A stretch of 64,000 nucleotides of DNA, from contig NZ_JAQTQD010000009.1 in NCBI RefSeq assembly GCF_028712425.1, positions 35,431 to 99,430 of the forward strand, given 5' to 3'. Positions 30,666 through 39,620 of the stretch are shown piece after piece (within the stretch, counting starts at the first letter, position 1; each line of letters starts with the position of its first letter). The notes under the pieces are model-generated. The model was not told the DNA's origin. It made no database searches and was given only the letters and a program-made list of their open reading frames with translations. Both the position numbers and the translations under genes were made by a program. The stretch comes from Methanoregula sp. Lineage in GTDB: Archaea > Halobacteriota > Methanomicrobia > Methanomicrobiales > Methanospirillaceae.

Positions 30666-31949
30666 TTAATTGTATGCCGGCAGTTCTCCAAACGGCTCGG
30701 CAATCATATCTTCATATCTCAGCAAGCCGTCACCTGAGGGATCTGTAGTATACCGGCTGTCATCAGCATCGGTATACTTTGTCAGGCTCATATGTGTGTT
30801 GTTGGCCATTTCATATACCTGTGGGTTGTTGAACGATTTCCATGTTGGATCGGAATGCACCCAGGCACCCGCCATCCGGTTTTCCAGGATTGCATGCCCC
30901 TGGGCAACACCGTTCTCGTCAATCCAGGTGATGCCGAGGAACCGTGAAGGTATCCCAAGCGAGCGGCTGAAAGTTACATCCATTGTGGAAAATTCATCGC
31001 ATACTCCCCGGTAGTTATCGTTTACAATATAGAGATCTGATGCAGCATAGAGTAAATACGTAGTAGTTGTCGAATAATTCATTTTAGTTCCAACGTAGTC
31101 GTTTAGTCTGCCTGCCGTATCATACGGTGAATTGGTATTATCGGCTGCGGTTGCCGCTTCAGATATGATTGCATACCCTTCACTGAATGGGAAATGGTAC
31201 AGGTCGCTTGTCTCAAGGTTGTCCCCGCCATCCGGGTCCGGCAGGTGCGAGGCATCATTGTTGTATTTTTCAATCCCGTTTAAGGACAATTGCCCGGACC
31301 ATGTCACGGTGCCAGGATTTACGGTGATGAAAAAACCCATCGGTTTTATTCCTACGGAACTCTGACTTGCAACGACAGGGAACGGGATTGAAACCGAACA
31401 GTTGGCACCCGGGGCGAGGTTTGTAAATGCTGCTGATGCACCATAACCGTCTTCAATGGAAACGAATGTTACCTGACCGCTTGCGGCGGTTGTCCCGTAA
31501 TTATGGATGACAATTGTCTGGGTGACTGTGGTATCCTGGGTCCAGTACCAGTTGAAATATCCGTATTCAGGGGCCACGAAGGGGATTGCAGCTGCTGCTT
31601 TCACCGCACCGGTTTTTCCTGCAGGGCTGATGAAGTTGATCCTTGCAACCTTCATTGAGGATTTCTGTGAATCCACGATGTCATTGCCGGGAGGGAACCG
31701 GGTATCAGGACTGATGATCGTAACGCCCGGGTATGCCTTTGCGGTCTTTTCATCCATCTTCCTGACTGCAACCGGTGTCACGATCGGGTTATATGCCGAC
31801 ATATCCTTTTGTCCGGCCCATTCATCGAATTCACCGACCCATCCCGGGGGTGTCGGGTTCGTATCGTTCGTCGCGCTTACCAGCGGAACAAATACCGCTC
31901 CCAGCATCAGTGCTGCGAGCAGCAAAGTCCATTCTCTTTTTTGTTTCAT
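30666..31949 (-). CDS. Secreted transglutaminase-like protein
   Basis: The ATG at 31949 follows a GGAGGT ribosome site and a signal peptide ending LVSATND (427 residues). The C-terminal third has a transglutaminase-like core: the catalytic cysteine in YRGVCDEFSTMDVTFSRSLG, the histidine in GHAILENR and the aspartate in WVHSDPTW. The middle part is beta-rich. Such enzymes act as exported proteases or cross-linkers. It lies behind a leader that shares hairpins with other exported-protein genes of this island. Confidence 0.85.
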   Translation of the reverse strand: MKQKREWTLLLAALMLGAVFVPLVSATNDTNPTPPGWVGEFDEWAGQKDMSAYNPIVTPVAVRKMDEKTAKAYPGVTIISPDTRFPPGNDIVDSQKSSMKVARINFISPAGKTGAVKAAAAIPFVAPEYGYFNWYWTQDTTVTQTIVIHNYGTTAASGQVTFVSIEDGYGASAAFTNLAPGANCSVSIPFPVVASQSSVGIKPMGFFITVNPGTVTWSGQLSLNGIEKYNNDASHLPDPDGGDNLETSDLYHFPFSEGYAIISEAATAADNTNSPYDTAGRLNDYVGTKMNYSTTTTYLLYAASDLYIVNDNYRGVCDEFSTMDVTFSRSLGIPSRFLGITWIDENGVAQGHAILENRMAGAWVHSDPTWKSFNNPQVYEMANNTHMSLTKYTDADDSRYTTDPSGDGLLRYEDMIAEPFGELPAYN

Positions 31950-32018
31950 GCGATTTCTACCTCCATTTTTCGGAAGCATGATCCAAAATCTTCATTAGGA
32001 CAGACGATAATTGGTTCA

Positions 32019-32130
32019 TGCCTACGGGCAGGGTCGGGTTCGTCAAGTGTGCAAACTTATGTGAACCCGTCCTTTCCACTTTTCAGATCCACATGTATAC
32101 TATAAATGCCATTTGATTCAAAATTTAAAA
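32019..32130 (-). promoter_or_regulatory. Promoter and structured leader of the transglutaminase-like gene
   Basis: On the minus strand a TATA (TTTATAG, near 32100-32106) is followed by a leader with two hairpins: GGGTTC/GAACCC (32036-32068, containing AGTGTGCA on the plus strand at 32046-32053) and TGCC-CGTA-GGCA (32019-32030). The same two hairpins occur before the caspase-like gene (35806-35855). The upstream element at 32112-32130 is only a weak match to the 20-bp element of the other loci. Confidence 0.55.
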
Positions 32131-32186
32131 TATAATTCGTTGCTCCTCCGGTATCAACAACGCGGAATAATCGCCTCGGTATAGTA

Positions 32187-33104
32187 TCAGATTTCCCGGT
32201 CACTGATCACCACACGGAGGCCCGTGTCAGGATATGTGACAATGATTTGGAGATGGACGGGTACGGTTTCATTTCCTGACACATCTCTCCCCTGAAGTGT
32301 TACGGATGCTTTTTTCTGGAACTGGAGCCCATCTGAAGGTGTAATTTTCGCGTTAAAACCAGATCCCTGAATTATCGACTGGTTACTGACATCCTTTTCA
32401 TCCAAATATATTTTCACGGTGGGGGCCGAATCATGTTTTATCCTTGCATCCGGAATCATAACAATACGAATGGAATCAGGGCTGGTACGGGTTACATCCA
32501 CACTATCGGAAATAATTGGGGCGCAACACGAGAGCTCTTCTGCAACAACTCCCGTACTCATACCAAGGTATAACAGACTTGGCGGGATGATCAGGACTGC
32601 GAGGAATAATAACCGGTAATTGCAGAGTCTTTTCACAACGGTTGATGGACTTCGGGTATTTTTCTCATCCGGTGGGGCCAGGTACCTGGGTTGATGAAAC
32701 CATGCACCTGCCAACTGCAGGGCAACCGATCCTAAGAGGATCACCGCGAACAGGACGACCGGCAGATCGGAAAGATCCCCTGCGTCCAACATGATCGTCT
32801 GGAACGCGATGATCGCCGTGAACATAAGTGCTGTACCAATCCCGGATACCAATCCGATAATGCTCTCCCATGTATTATTTCCGGTACTGAACAGGTCCCC
32901 CGCAATATACCCAAGGATGGCAAAAAGCAGTGTAAAGAGTACGATTGCCTGGGCATCATGATACGGAAAAAACTCTATCGCATTCGGAAAAAACCGGTCC
33001 CATATCTCTTGCAGAAGATAATACGCTGCGGCTGAACAGACACCGCCGAGGCTGCCCCACAGGAAGATTGCCGGTAATGACAGATCTTTTAACGAGGGTT
33101 TCAT
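32187..33104 (-). CDS. Membrane protein with C-terminal extracellular domain (paralogue 1)
   Basis: The 305-residue protein has about five membrane helices in the first 190 residues, then an outside ~110-residue beta-rich domain with SCCAP near its start and a DVSNQSIIQGSGF motif. The following gene upstream (33257-34195) has the same layout and a matching DVSNQTVSEKNGF segment, so the two are tandem paralogues. No known domain is recognised and no function can be given. Confidence 0.7.
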   Translation of the reverse strand: MKPSLKDLSLPAIFLWGSLGGVCSAAAYYLLQEIWDRFFPNAIEFFPYHDAQAIVLFTLLFAILGYIAGDLFSTGNNTWESIIGLVSGIGTALMFTAIIAFQTIMLDAGDLSDLPVVLFAVILLGSVALQLAGAWFHQPRYLAPPDEKNTRSPSTVVKRLCNYRLLFLAVLIIPPSLLYLGMSTGVVAEELSCCAPIISDSVDVTRTSPDSIRIVMIPDARIKHDSAPTVKIYLDEKDVSNQSIIQGSGFNAKITPSDGLQFQKKASVTLQGRDVSGNETVPVHLQIIVTYPDTGLRVVISDREI

Positions 33105-33256
33105 TTTTCATCAGTGGTTAATATACTGCTCCGTCACCGCCGATGCGCTTCTGTTTATTGGTTTTACCGATATGGCATTGCGGATCCAACTTTAATATTG
33201 CCGGTGTTTGTACTGACATAGTTTATGTCATCCGGATCCATCGTAACCTGAGTTTA

Positions 33257-34195
33257 TTATATACTATCGTCATAAAGGATAACCGGTTGTTCCGATCCAT
33301 TGTAACTGATTACCTTCAGACGTATCGGAGTACTATTACAATTGGCAACACCCTTCCCTGAGATAATTACAACGGAATCCTCATCATAGGTCAATCCTCC
33401 AGCGGGGTTAACAGTTACAGGAAAACCGTTTTTCTCAGATACGGTCTGGTTGCTGACATCTATATCATGAATAAGGATCCGCGGAGGATTGTATCGACCG
33501 ATCCATGATACTGCAGGCATTTTTGCTGAGTACAGTATCCTGATTGTCAGATTGTCAAGACGTTCAACTCTGATTTCCTGATGGAGCCGGCATTCTAGGC
33601 AGTCATTGGCAATAAGGCCGGAAGTTGTTCCGATTAAAGCCAGCATCGGAGGGATCGAAGCTGATAACAGGATAAGGATGAACAAGGCGGTTAACGTAAA
33701 CGCACATTGCGCCCCTCTCTTTTTAGCAACTCTGCTTGCTTCCCCAAATGATAATCCATGATAATATCCCACGGCGCCGGTCATCGTTCCGAGAGACGCA
33801 AGAATAATCGACAGTATTATCAGACATAAGACGGGGAAATACACGGAACCCTCAGGAAGATTTCTGGTTAATGCTATGCAGAATGCGATGCCGGTACCTG
33901 TTATACATCCCGACAGGAGACCGATAACCAGGGCATCTTTTTGATTATTGATGGATAACCGGCATTGAGAGACTGCCCATGCACCAGTAAAAAACAGAAT
34001 GAGCAAACCGGTCAAGAGCATCTGCGTTATCTGGATAATTATCAGATAAAAATTGTAATCAACAAATGGTCTCCAAATCCACTGGTTCAAGAAAAAAAAT
34101 AAAACCAGTGCAAAGACTCCGGTCAACCCTGTAATAGATAAAAATATAAGGATCTTCCTTCTTGGATTTTTTTTTCCAATTTCTAGGGATGACAT
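33257..34195 (-). CDS. Membrane protein with C-terminal extracellular domain (paralogue 2)
   Basis: The 312-residue protein has a short basic N-terminus, five or so membrane helices, then a ~110-residue outside domain beginning NDCLECRLHQEIRVERL and containing HDIDVSNQTVSEKNGF. The same architecture and motif occur in the gene just downstream. It is 11 bases downstream of the PepSY-like gene. The function is unknown; the outside domain looks like a bacterial Ig-like fold by pattern only. Confidence 0.7.
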   Translation of the reverse strand: MSSLEIGKKNPRRKILIFLSITGLTGVFALVLFFFLNQWIWRPFVDYNFYLIIIQITQMLLTGLLILFFTGAWAVSQCRLSINNQKDALVIGLLSGCITGTGIAFCIALTRNLPEGSVYFPVLCLIILSIILASLGTMTGAVGYYHGLSFGEASRVAKKRGAQCAFTLTALFILILLSASIPPMLALIGTTSGLIANDCLECRLHQEIRVERLDNLTIRILYSAKMPAVSWIGRYNPPRILIHDIDVSNQTVSEKNGFPVTVNPAGGLTYDEDSVVIISGKGVANCNSTPIRLKVISYNGSEQPVILYDDSI

Positions 34196-34206
34196 GCTAT
34201 CAAAAA

Positions 34207-35040
34207 TTAATTGAATGGATTAAAGAGAATTATTTTTCCGTTCTGGGCATCAACAACAACCTGCCCTCCCTGGACAAGGCCATCAACAGGTGCTGCATTA
34301 ACTTTTACGATCCATACCAGTTGCTGAACATCCGGTTCAGGACAAGCAAGTGAAAGATAGGCATCAGTCCTAGAATCTTTGAGATTCCCAAACTGTTCAA
34401 GAGCGGCCCTGACAGCATCAGACTGTCTGACATTGGGCTCAAGGTTGATCTTGGTTTCCCGCTCTTTAGCCAGATATGAGATAATCTTACCATTATCCGA
34501 ATCTACAGTGATGTATATCTTGTTCAATGTGGAAACCCCATTGATTTTTTCTGACCACACAAACGCATATTCCTGTCCTCCGGCACCATGATCAATAAGC
34601 GTAGATTCCGTCAACTCCATATTTCGTGTAATGAATGTTTTGTATTTTTCTTTCGCAAAGATTTCGGCATTGTTTTTTGCCTGCTGCTTATCAATATGGA
34701 CACGATGTGAACTGGAGCGAGCATCCGAGAAATATGCGAATTCAATATCCCCGTTTTCCTTATTTACGTAATACCGGTTCTTTCCTTCCGAAAAGTCATA
34801 TACTTCTCCGTATGGAAATTTGATAGACCCATGGTATTTGAAATCCAAGGAATTCAGATTCTTTGAATTGCCGTCGAAGTCCACAATTCTGTTTTTCGCC
34901 TCATCAATTCCGATGCCGGTTGAAGATGGCGATAAATCCTGTCCTCCTTCTTTTGTTAATGCTGCCGCGGGAAAGGAAGCGATCACCAGCGATGCAATAA
35001 TCACCGATATTATTGAAATTTTCGTAAACTGTTTCATCAT
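34207..35040 (-). CDS. Exported PepSY-like protein
   Basis: The 277-residue protein has a signal peptide (IISVIIASLVIASFPAAA). Two repeats follow in which a helix precedes strands of the type IYITVDSDNGKIISYLA and GGQVVVDAQNGKIILF, the PepSY/YcdB-like pattern. PepSY domains are often propeptide-like inhibitors of exported proteases, and the caspase-like gene next door is a plausible partner. A GGAGGG ribosome site fits the second ATG (35037) at least as well as the first. Confidence 0.7.
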   Translation of the reverse strand: MMKQFTKISIISVIIASLVIASFPAAALTKEGGQDLSPSSTGIGIDEAKNRIVDFDGNSKNLNSLDFKYHGSIKFPYGEVYDFSEGKNRYYVNKENGDIEFAYFSDARSSSHRVHIDKQQAKNNAEIFAKEKYKTFITRNMELTESTLIDHGAGGQEYAFVWSEKINGVSTLNKIYITVDSDNGKIISYLAKERETKINLEPNVRQSDAVRAALEQFGNLKDSRTDAYLSLACPEPDVQQLVWIVKVNAAPVDGLVQGGQVVVDAQNGKIILFNPFN

Positions 35041-35053
35041 TTTCCCTCCTTGA

Positions 35054-35728
35054 TTATGATCCTGCTCTTGCCGGTTTTATCGTGTTTGACACTCCCGGTC
35101 CCTGCCAGGTTACTGTGTCTATCCCTCCACTACCTAGGTACCAGTATGTATTCAGGGTATCCACTTTTGCATAATATGCCGCATCCTGTATGGTGGAATA
35201 TTGGTTAAGACGATACCAGAAACGCTGGGTCCAGTAATCGGCTTGAAACTTTGTAATTTCTCCGGTAAACCCTACGGCAGCATCTCCGCCGCGGTTTACA
35301 GTCGTTGAGAGAAGGTTGGAACCACCGGACCCGGAATTACAATTAACAAATACTGCAAGTGCAAGATCATTGATCTGACCGCTGGTTAATTTTGATATGC
35401 TTTTTTGGTCAGATGGATTGTTGGCATAAATCCTGGAATTGTCATAAAAAACAATTCCTCCGCTGTTACCATGACCGTTAAAGGAAAATACCTGATCACT
35501 TGGCAGGTTACTCCATGCAGAAGATGCAGGAACATTGGAATCATAATAAGCACCGTAACCCATGTTGCTTTGCTGAACTGCGGCATTATATGCATCATTA
35601 CTGAAGTCATTTGCATAACCATAGTTCGGACCCCAGTCATCAGCCCTATACGCACTCGCTATCGGTACCACCGCCATCGCTGCGAGCAATAATGCAGACA
35701 GGATAACGCATAATCTGTTTTTTCTCAT
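35054..35728 (-). CDS. Secreted caspase-like (clan CD) cysteine peptidase candidate
   Basis: The ATG at 35728 lies 10 bases after GGAGGT and starts a signal peptide ending VPIASAY (224 residues). The mature part has the clan CD dyad pattern: FSFNGHGNSGGI (histidine after a hydrophobic strand) and ALAVFVNCNSGSGG (cysteine after the next one), as in gingipain, CHAT and caspase-like peptidases. A disulfide is unlikely because cysteines are scarce. It has a divergent partner at 36236 and a structured leader shared with other island genes. The substrate is unknown. Confidence 0.7.
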   Translation of the reverse strand: MRKNRLCVILSALLLAAMAVVPIASAYRADDWGPNYGYANDFSNDAYNAAVQQSNMGYGAYYDSNVPASSAWSNLPSDQVFSFNGHGNSGGIVFYDNSRIYANNPSDQKSISKLTSGQINDLALAVFVNCNSGSGGSNLLSTTVNRGGDAAVGFTGEITKFQADYWTQRFWYRLNQYSTIQDAAYYAKVDTLNTYWYLGSGGIDTVTWQGPGVSNTIKPARAGS

Positions 35729-35805
35729 GTAATTCAATACCTCCATTTTTCTCTACTAACAGAGGCACGATCCAAACATTCTATGAAGAGAAGTCTTTCA
35801 TCTCA

Positions 35806-35944
35806 TGCCTACGGGCAGGATCGGGTTCGTCAAGTGTGCATACTTATGTGAACCCCGTCCTCCACTGATTGGGACGCCCTCCGGCTGTCCGCAATGAGCG
35901 GTTTGCCCCGGGATTATAAACGATTTGTCGGTCAAAACTTTACA
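35806..35944 (-). promoter_or_regulatory. Promoter and structured leader of the caspase-like gene
   Basis: Reading the minus strand: the 20-bp element whose plus-strand form is TTTGTCGGTCAAAACTTTAC (35924-35943), the TATA box (GTTTATAA, 35914-35921), a 5'-end hairpin GGAC/GTCC (35872-35890), a stem GGGTTC/GAACCC (35823-35855) with AGTGTGCA on the plus strand, and a hairpin TGCC-CGTA-GGCA (35806-35817). The element and TATA are nearly identical to those at 38501 and 43810, and the stems match those at 32019-32068. Confidence 0.7.
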
Positions 35945-36152
35945 TGTCCGGAAATAATGAACATCGGATTCCTCATTACTTTTTAATCGTGAATGAAGAA
36001 GTATCACAATCTGCTATTGGTTCTTTTTGAATAATCAAAAACAACCCGGAGAGAGAATTAGGTTGTGATACCATGATCTCTCCGGATCGGCGGATATCAA
36101 TCGGATAACCGCATCACTGATAACCAATCCTCCTATAAACGATCTCTCATCC

Positions 36153-36195
36153 AAAACTTTACACTTCGACTACGTGTAAAGTTTTGACCGACAAA
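36153..36195 (+). promoter_or_regulatory. Palindromic upstream element of the 36236 gene
   Basis: A perfect 12-bp inverted repeat AAAACTTTACAC/GTGTAAAGTTTT (36153-36185, 9-base spacer) contains, in its right arm, the full 20-bp element GTAAAGTTTTGACCGACAAA (36176-36195). It is followed by AGGTATTAAC and then the gene at 36236. The left arm has lost the GTCGG half found at the intact 43810-43862 palindrome. Confidence 0.7.
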
Positions 36196-36235
36196 AGGTA
36201 TTAACTCAACAATTAGACGCTTTCTTTGTGATACC

Positions 36236-36529
36236 ATGAAGGTTCACTGGATAGCACTGTTGTTAGTTATCGGTGCGGCACTGACCGTACCGGTTGTATC
36301 GGCAAAGATTGTTGAAGAAAAAGACGGGTATGTCGTAACACTTGGGGATAGCACGCTCATGCTACCGGAGATATCCCAAATGAGTTCGGCCTCGATTTCC
36401 CAGGGACAGACCCAATGGTATTCAACATATGTACCATCGGGAAAAACCTCGTTCTTTGCCGATCTGTACTGGGGTAATCCGGCGAATTCCCTCTCGCTCA
36501 CAATCGCTGCCCCTGATACCGCACAATAA
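36236..36529 (+). pseudogene. Truncated copy of the 43902 secreted protein
   Basis: The first ~95 codons, the signal peptide (VIGAALTVPVVSA) and the upstream promoter are almost identical to the 149-residue gene at 43902-44351, but similarity ends within the codons for APDT and a stop follows at once. The last third is missing, so it is either a dead duplicate or a shorter variant. It is divergent from the caspase-like gene, exactly as the intact copy is divergent from the 43602 gene. Confidence 0.75.
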
Positions 36530-36609
36530 CAGTCCGGCAATGACAGCAAGGTTTTTTTTATCAGTTTGCATTACCATTCCCCGGATTGTGCTAAATCACG
36601 GAAATGAGA

Positions 36610-37107
36610 TCACGTAAATGAACCCGATGGGATCTCGTGCTGAACAAATATCACAACCTGGCTTTTTTCATCGACTAGGAAATCCCAGGCAGTACCATTA
36701 TGCAACACCCGAAGCGCCGGTGCACATGCAGCGTCGGAATAATCCTTTGGTGTCGGGTGACACTGGTACAGGACACCTTCGATCATACCCCCTCCGGCAA
36801 GAAGGGTGCGAGCACGATCATCAGCAATAGCAGCTTTAGCGATAGCATTTTTCCGGGCCTCGTTCATCGGGTGAGCCGGATCATCTCTGCCAATGAACCG
36901 TATTGCCGTGTAATTCACAACAAAGACCGGGACGCCAGTCGTTCCTGTTAGTGTCGGGACAGCCGAATAGACAGGTGTTGGAGTTGTAACAGATGGACCC
37001 GAAGAAGATTCCGGGATTTTTCCATTAGTCTCCCGGCCAACGCAACCTGAAAAACCACTGGTGATCATCAACAGGAGAAAAATAAGAGAGAGTATCTGGT
37101 TCTTCAT
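36610..37107 (-). CDS. Lipoprotein of unknown function
   Basis: The 165-residue product has a lipoprotein signal with lipobox FSGC, a Ser/Thr/Pro-rich spacer, and a ~100-residue domain with two cysteines (LYQCHPTPKD and AACAPALRVLHNG). No family is recognised. It is 20 bases downstream of the secreted-protein gene at 37127-38293 on the same strand and likely cotranscribed from the 38.5 kb promoter. Confidence 0.7.
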   Translation of the reverse strand: MKNQILSLIFLLLMITSGFSGCVGRETNGKIPESSSGPSVTTPTPVYSAVPTLTGTTGVPVFVVNYTAIRFIGRDDPAHPMNEARKNAIAKAAIADDRARTLLAGGGMIEGVLYQCHPTPKDYSDAACAPALRVLHNGTAWDFLVDEKSQVVIFVQHEIPSGSFT

Positions 37108-37126
37108 CGTGGATCTTCCGGGTGTA

Positions 37127-38293
37127 TCAGTTCGCTGTATGTAATTTCACGGATGAAGGATTTGAAATAATCTGCACGCGGAGCTGGGTCAGGGGTGCGT
37201 TCGGGTTGATATTCTGTCCCCAGACAATCGGAACTGTACTTCCGCCAAGGCCGGACAGGAACTGCATGCTGCTGAATGTTGTGTCCCCAGGAACATCCGT
37301 ATTATCATCAATTTTTGTTCCTTCGAGAGCAACAAATGTTGCTAAGTTGCGATTAGTACTGATATCCGTTGTGTATTTTGAAACAGTTTGGCCGGCCCCG
37401 TTGGTGAACATAATGAGCCATGCATTCATTGACGGTCTCCAGACCATCTGGCCACGTACGGTTTCCCCGTCATTCACCCGGACTCGGGAACTCGGATATC
37501 CGACACCATTCCTGAGGGACCATGCTGCACCGGTCCAGTATAATCCTGTGCTTGGCTGGTTCCACTCAAGGACCGGCTGAATAATTGCATTCCCGGCAGA
37601 GGGCTGGATTGCATTGAACAGGAATATTGCTTCCTGACTTTCCGATGAGGGCGGGTGAGATGGAGCTACCCAGTATGCAGAGAAATAACCGATCTGCGGG
37701 ACATTGTTGTCAAAAGCATCCTCGATCCAGCCGGTAAAATCCGGGTTTACAAGTACTGCGTTAGTATCAGCAAGTGTTTTTTCATCGGACATGTCCCCCG
37801 CGCGGTCATTAATGACCGTAAAGAGGACTTCTCCGCCCGAAATGACATAGGTCTCCGTTCCGACTGTTTTCAGGAATGCACCGGAGGGGACTTGGTGGAT
37901 TCGGGATGCGGGTAGCATCTTGCCTGAGGGTGTTGGAACGAGTGCGGCTTCATCATCGTTTGCGTACAAGACCTGTTTTCCCGATCCATCGAAAACCCGC
38001 GTAATGTTATCCTTGGAATGGCGAATTATTGAACCGGGGGAAATCGTGGAAATCCCGTCTCCCTTCTCGGATGTGAGACTTTGTTTCACGGTCACTTTTT
38101 CAACGTTATCATTGATTGTTAAATCACGAACAGGTATTTTCGTAACATCTACAGACATCATCCGGGATTCTTCGGCCAGTTGTGCGGAACTAATATGTAT
38201 CGTCGCATCGTTCGCCGCACTCACAATCGGTACCATCGCCATCGCCGCCAGCAGCAGTGCCAGCAGGACGACGTTTAGATTGCATAAGTGCAT
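37127..38293 (-). CDS. Secreted beta-rich surface protein, unknown function
   Basis: The ATG at 38293 follows a GGAGAT ribosome site and begins a signal peptide ending MVPIVSAAND (388 residues). The C-terminal half contains a lectin-like or adhesin-like beta-sandwich pattern (FTGWIEDAFDN, GYFSAYWVAP, WSLRNGVGYPSS). Its last ~100 residues resemble the fragment at 39292-39618. No catalytic signature is visible. It is transcribed from a promoter with the shared 20-bp element and a structured leader. Confidence 0.75.
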   Translation of the reverse strand: MHLCNLNVVLLALLLAAMAMVPIVSAANDATIHISSAQLAEESRMMSVDVTKIPVRDLTINDNVEKVTVKQSLTSEKGDGISTISPGSIIRHSKDNITRVFDGSGKQVLYANDDEAALVPTPSGKMLPASRIHQVPSGAFLKTVGTETYVISGGEVLFTVINDRAGDMSDEKTLADTNAVLVNPDFTGWIEDAFDNNVPQIGYFSAYWVAPSHPPSSESQEAIFLFNAIQPSAGNAIIQPVLEWNQPSTGLYWTGAAWSLRNGVGYPSSRVRVNDGETVRGQMVWRPSMNAWLIMFTNGAGQTVSKYTTDISTNRNLATFVALEGTKIDDNTDVPGDTTFSSMQFLSGLGGSTVPIVWGQNINPNAPLTQLRVQIISNPSSVKLHTAN

Positions 38294-38395
38294 TCTTTTT
38301 TCATCTCCTTTCCTTTTTTGCGACAGCATCCGCTCGGCATATCTGCTCAACTCCGTTATGAACAAACCAAAACTGATGATTACCAGCGGATGTGC

Positions 38396-38521
38396 GGGGG
38401 TCCTGACAGTGTGCAATGCAGCTGAACCCCCGGCTTTTTGTGTTTACAGGACAACCTCCGGCTGTCCACGTTGAGCGGTTTGACTTGGGATTATAAACGA
38501 TTTGTCGGTCAAAACTTTACA
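38396..38521 (-). promoter_or_regulatory. Promoter and structured leader of the 38293 gene
   Basis: On the minus strand: the shared 20-bp element (38501-38520), the TATA box GTTTATAA (near 38491-38498), a 5' hairpin GGACA/TGTCC (38449-38467) with GGAGGT in its loop, and a strong stem GGGGGT/ACCCCC (38396-38431) with AGTGTGCA on the plus strand at 38408-38415. About 100 leader bases remain before the ATG. The stem sequence differs from those at 32036 and 35823 but keeps pairing. Confidence 0.7.
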
Positions 38522-38618
38522 TGTCAAAAATGATCCTGTGGATCTCCCGTAACAGGTATTTCATTCAGGAGGGATGTGTGAAAATCGATGGATAACCTGC
38601 ATTTGTGCTTTCATCTCA

Positions 38619-39263
38619 TTACCCGTTTTTTATCCGGAACAGTATCATCCCCATGATTCCCAGTGCAACAACCGGAACGAGGACGGTTACCGGTGCAGGT
38701 TGTCTCGCCGTGGCATTCGCTGGACCGGTTATTGCAGGTTGTGACTGGGTCAAATTCCCGGACCCGGGTTTACGCAGGTCAGGCTTGTCCGGGATCGATG
38801 CAGATTCGGATTGGTTGAACAGGTAGATAGTCTCATCATCGTTAACTGTAACAAATTGATAATCCCCGACATTAATATCATACGCCCATCTGTTCCCGTC
38901 GTTGTCAACTGTCCAGAACCCGGTGGTATTCAATTGATAACTCCAGGTGTTCATGCCCGAGCTCCCGTTGACAACAACCGTGTAGCCCAAATGTTCTGAC
39001 ATGATACAGTAACCCACCCTGCAGCCCCCCAGATGCATACCAACCATAAGTTTTCGCCCGGCAGGAAGGGATGTGACGCCACGAATCGTGAAAACATCTC
39101 CTGCGGTGTGGTTCCCCACGGGATCAAGCGTGATCACCCTGTCAGACAGGTCTTCATCGTACGGCGTATCCGGCAGGATGTGTGACGATACTGCACTGAC
39201 CGAGATGAAAAGGGACAGACAGAAAAGACCCGTAACTACAATGAAACCAAACCGGTTTTTCAT
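38619..39263 (-). CDS. Exported protein with C-terminal membrane anchor
   Basis: The ATG at 39263 begins a signal peptide (IVVTGLFCLSLFISVSA); 214 residues in all. The outside part is beta-rich with paired cysteines (GGCRVGYCIM), followed by a Thr/Pro/Ala stalk and a C-terminal helix (VLVPVVALGIMGMILF) with RIKNG. The layout is that of stalked surface proteins common in Methanomicrobiales. The function is unknown. Confidence 0.72.
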   Translation of the reverse strand: MKNRFGFIVVTGLFCLSLFISVSAVSSHILPDTPYDEDLSDRVITLDPVGNHTAGDVFTIRGVTSLPAGRKLMVGMHLGGCRVGYCIMSEHLGYTVVVNGSSGMNTWSYQLNTTGFWTVDNDGNRWAYDINVGDYQFVTVNDDETIYLFNQSESASIPDKPDLRKPGSGNLTQSQPAITGPANATARQPAPVTVLVPVVALGIMGMILFRIKNG

Positions 39264-39291
39264 TGGAAAAAAAGGGGTCATAGGATTTCCC

Positions 39292-39618
39292 TCAATTGGC
39301 GGTATTCAGGATAATCCGGCTTGGCCATGAGTTTCCGACACTCAGTCCAGGAAGATTTGTCCATACCGAATTGACTCCGCTCCCGACGGTACCGGGCATA
39401 ACATTCTGCCCATTGGTATTCACCAGATAGAAATTCCTGAACGTAGAATCTCCGCACATGTAATTATTGTTTGGGATCGAGGCGCGGTTTGCCGTTTCAA
39501 GATAGATCTGGATTTTGACATTCGTGTTTGGCATAGCATTCTGGCTCGTCATATAGGTAGTCTGGATGTTCCGGGTAGTGTCTCTGAATGTAATCGTCCA
39601 GTAGTTGTAGAGTGCCAT
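39292..39618 (-). pseudogene. C-terminal fragment of a surface protein, cut at an IS element
   Basis: The 108-residue frame has no signal peptide and starts almost at the IS boundary. It resembles the last 100 residues of the 37127-38293 protein (same pattern from a WTITF strand to a final strand ending NTAN). The missing N-terminal part is not clearly present on the other side of the IS, so more than a simple insertion happened. Confidence 0.65.
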
Positions 39619-39620
39619 AA

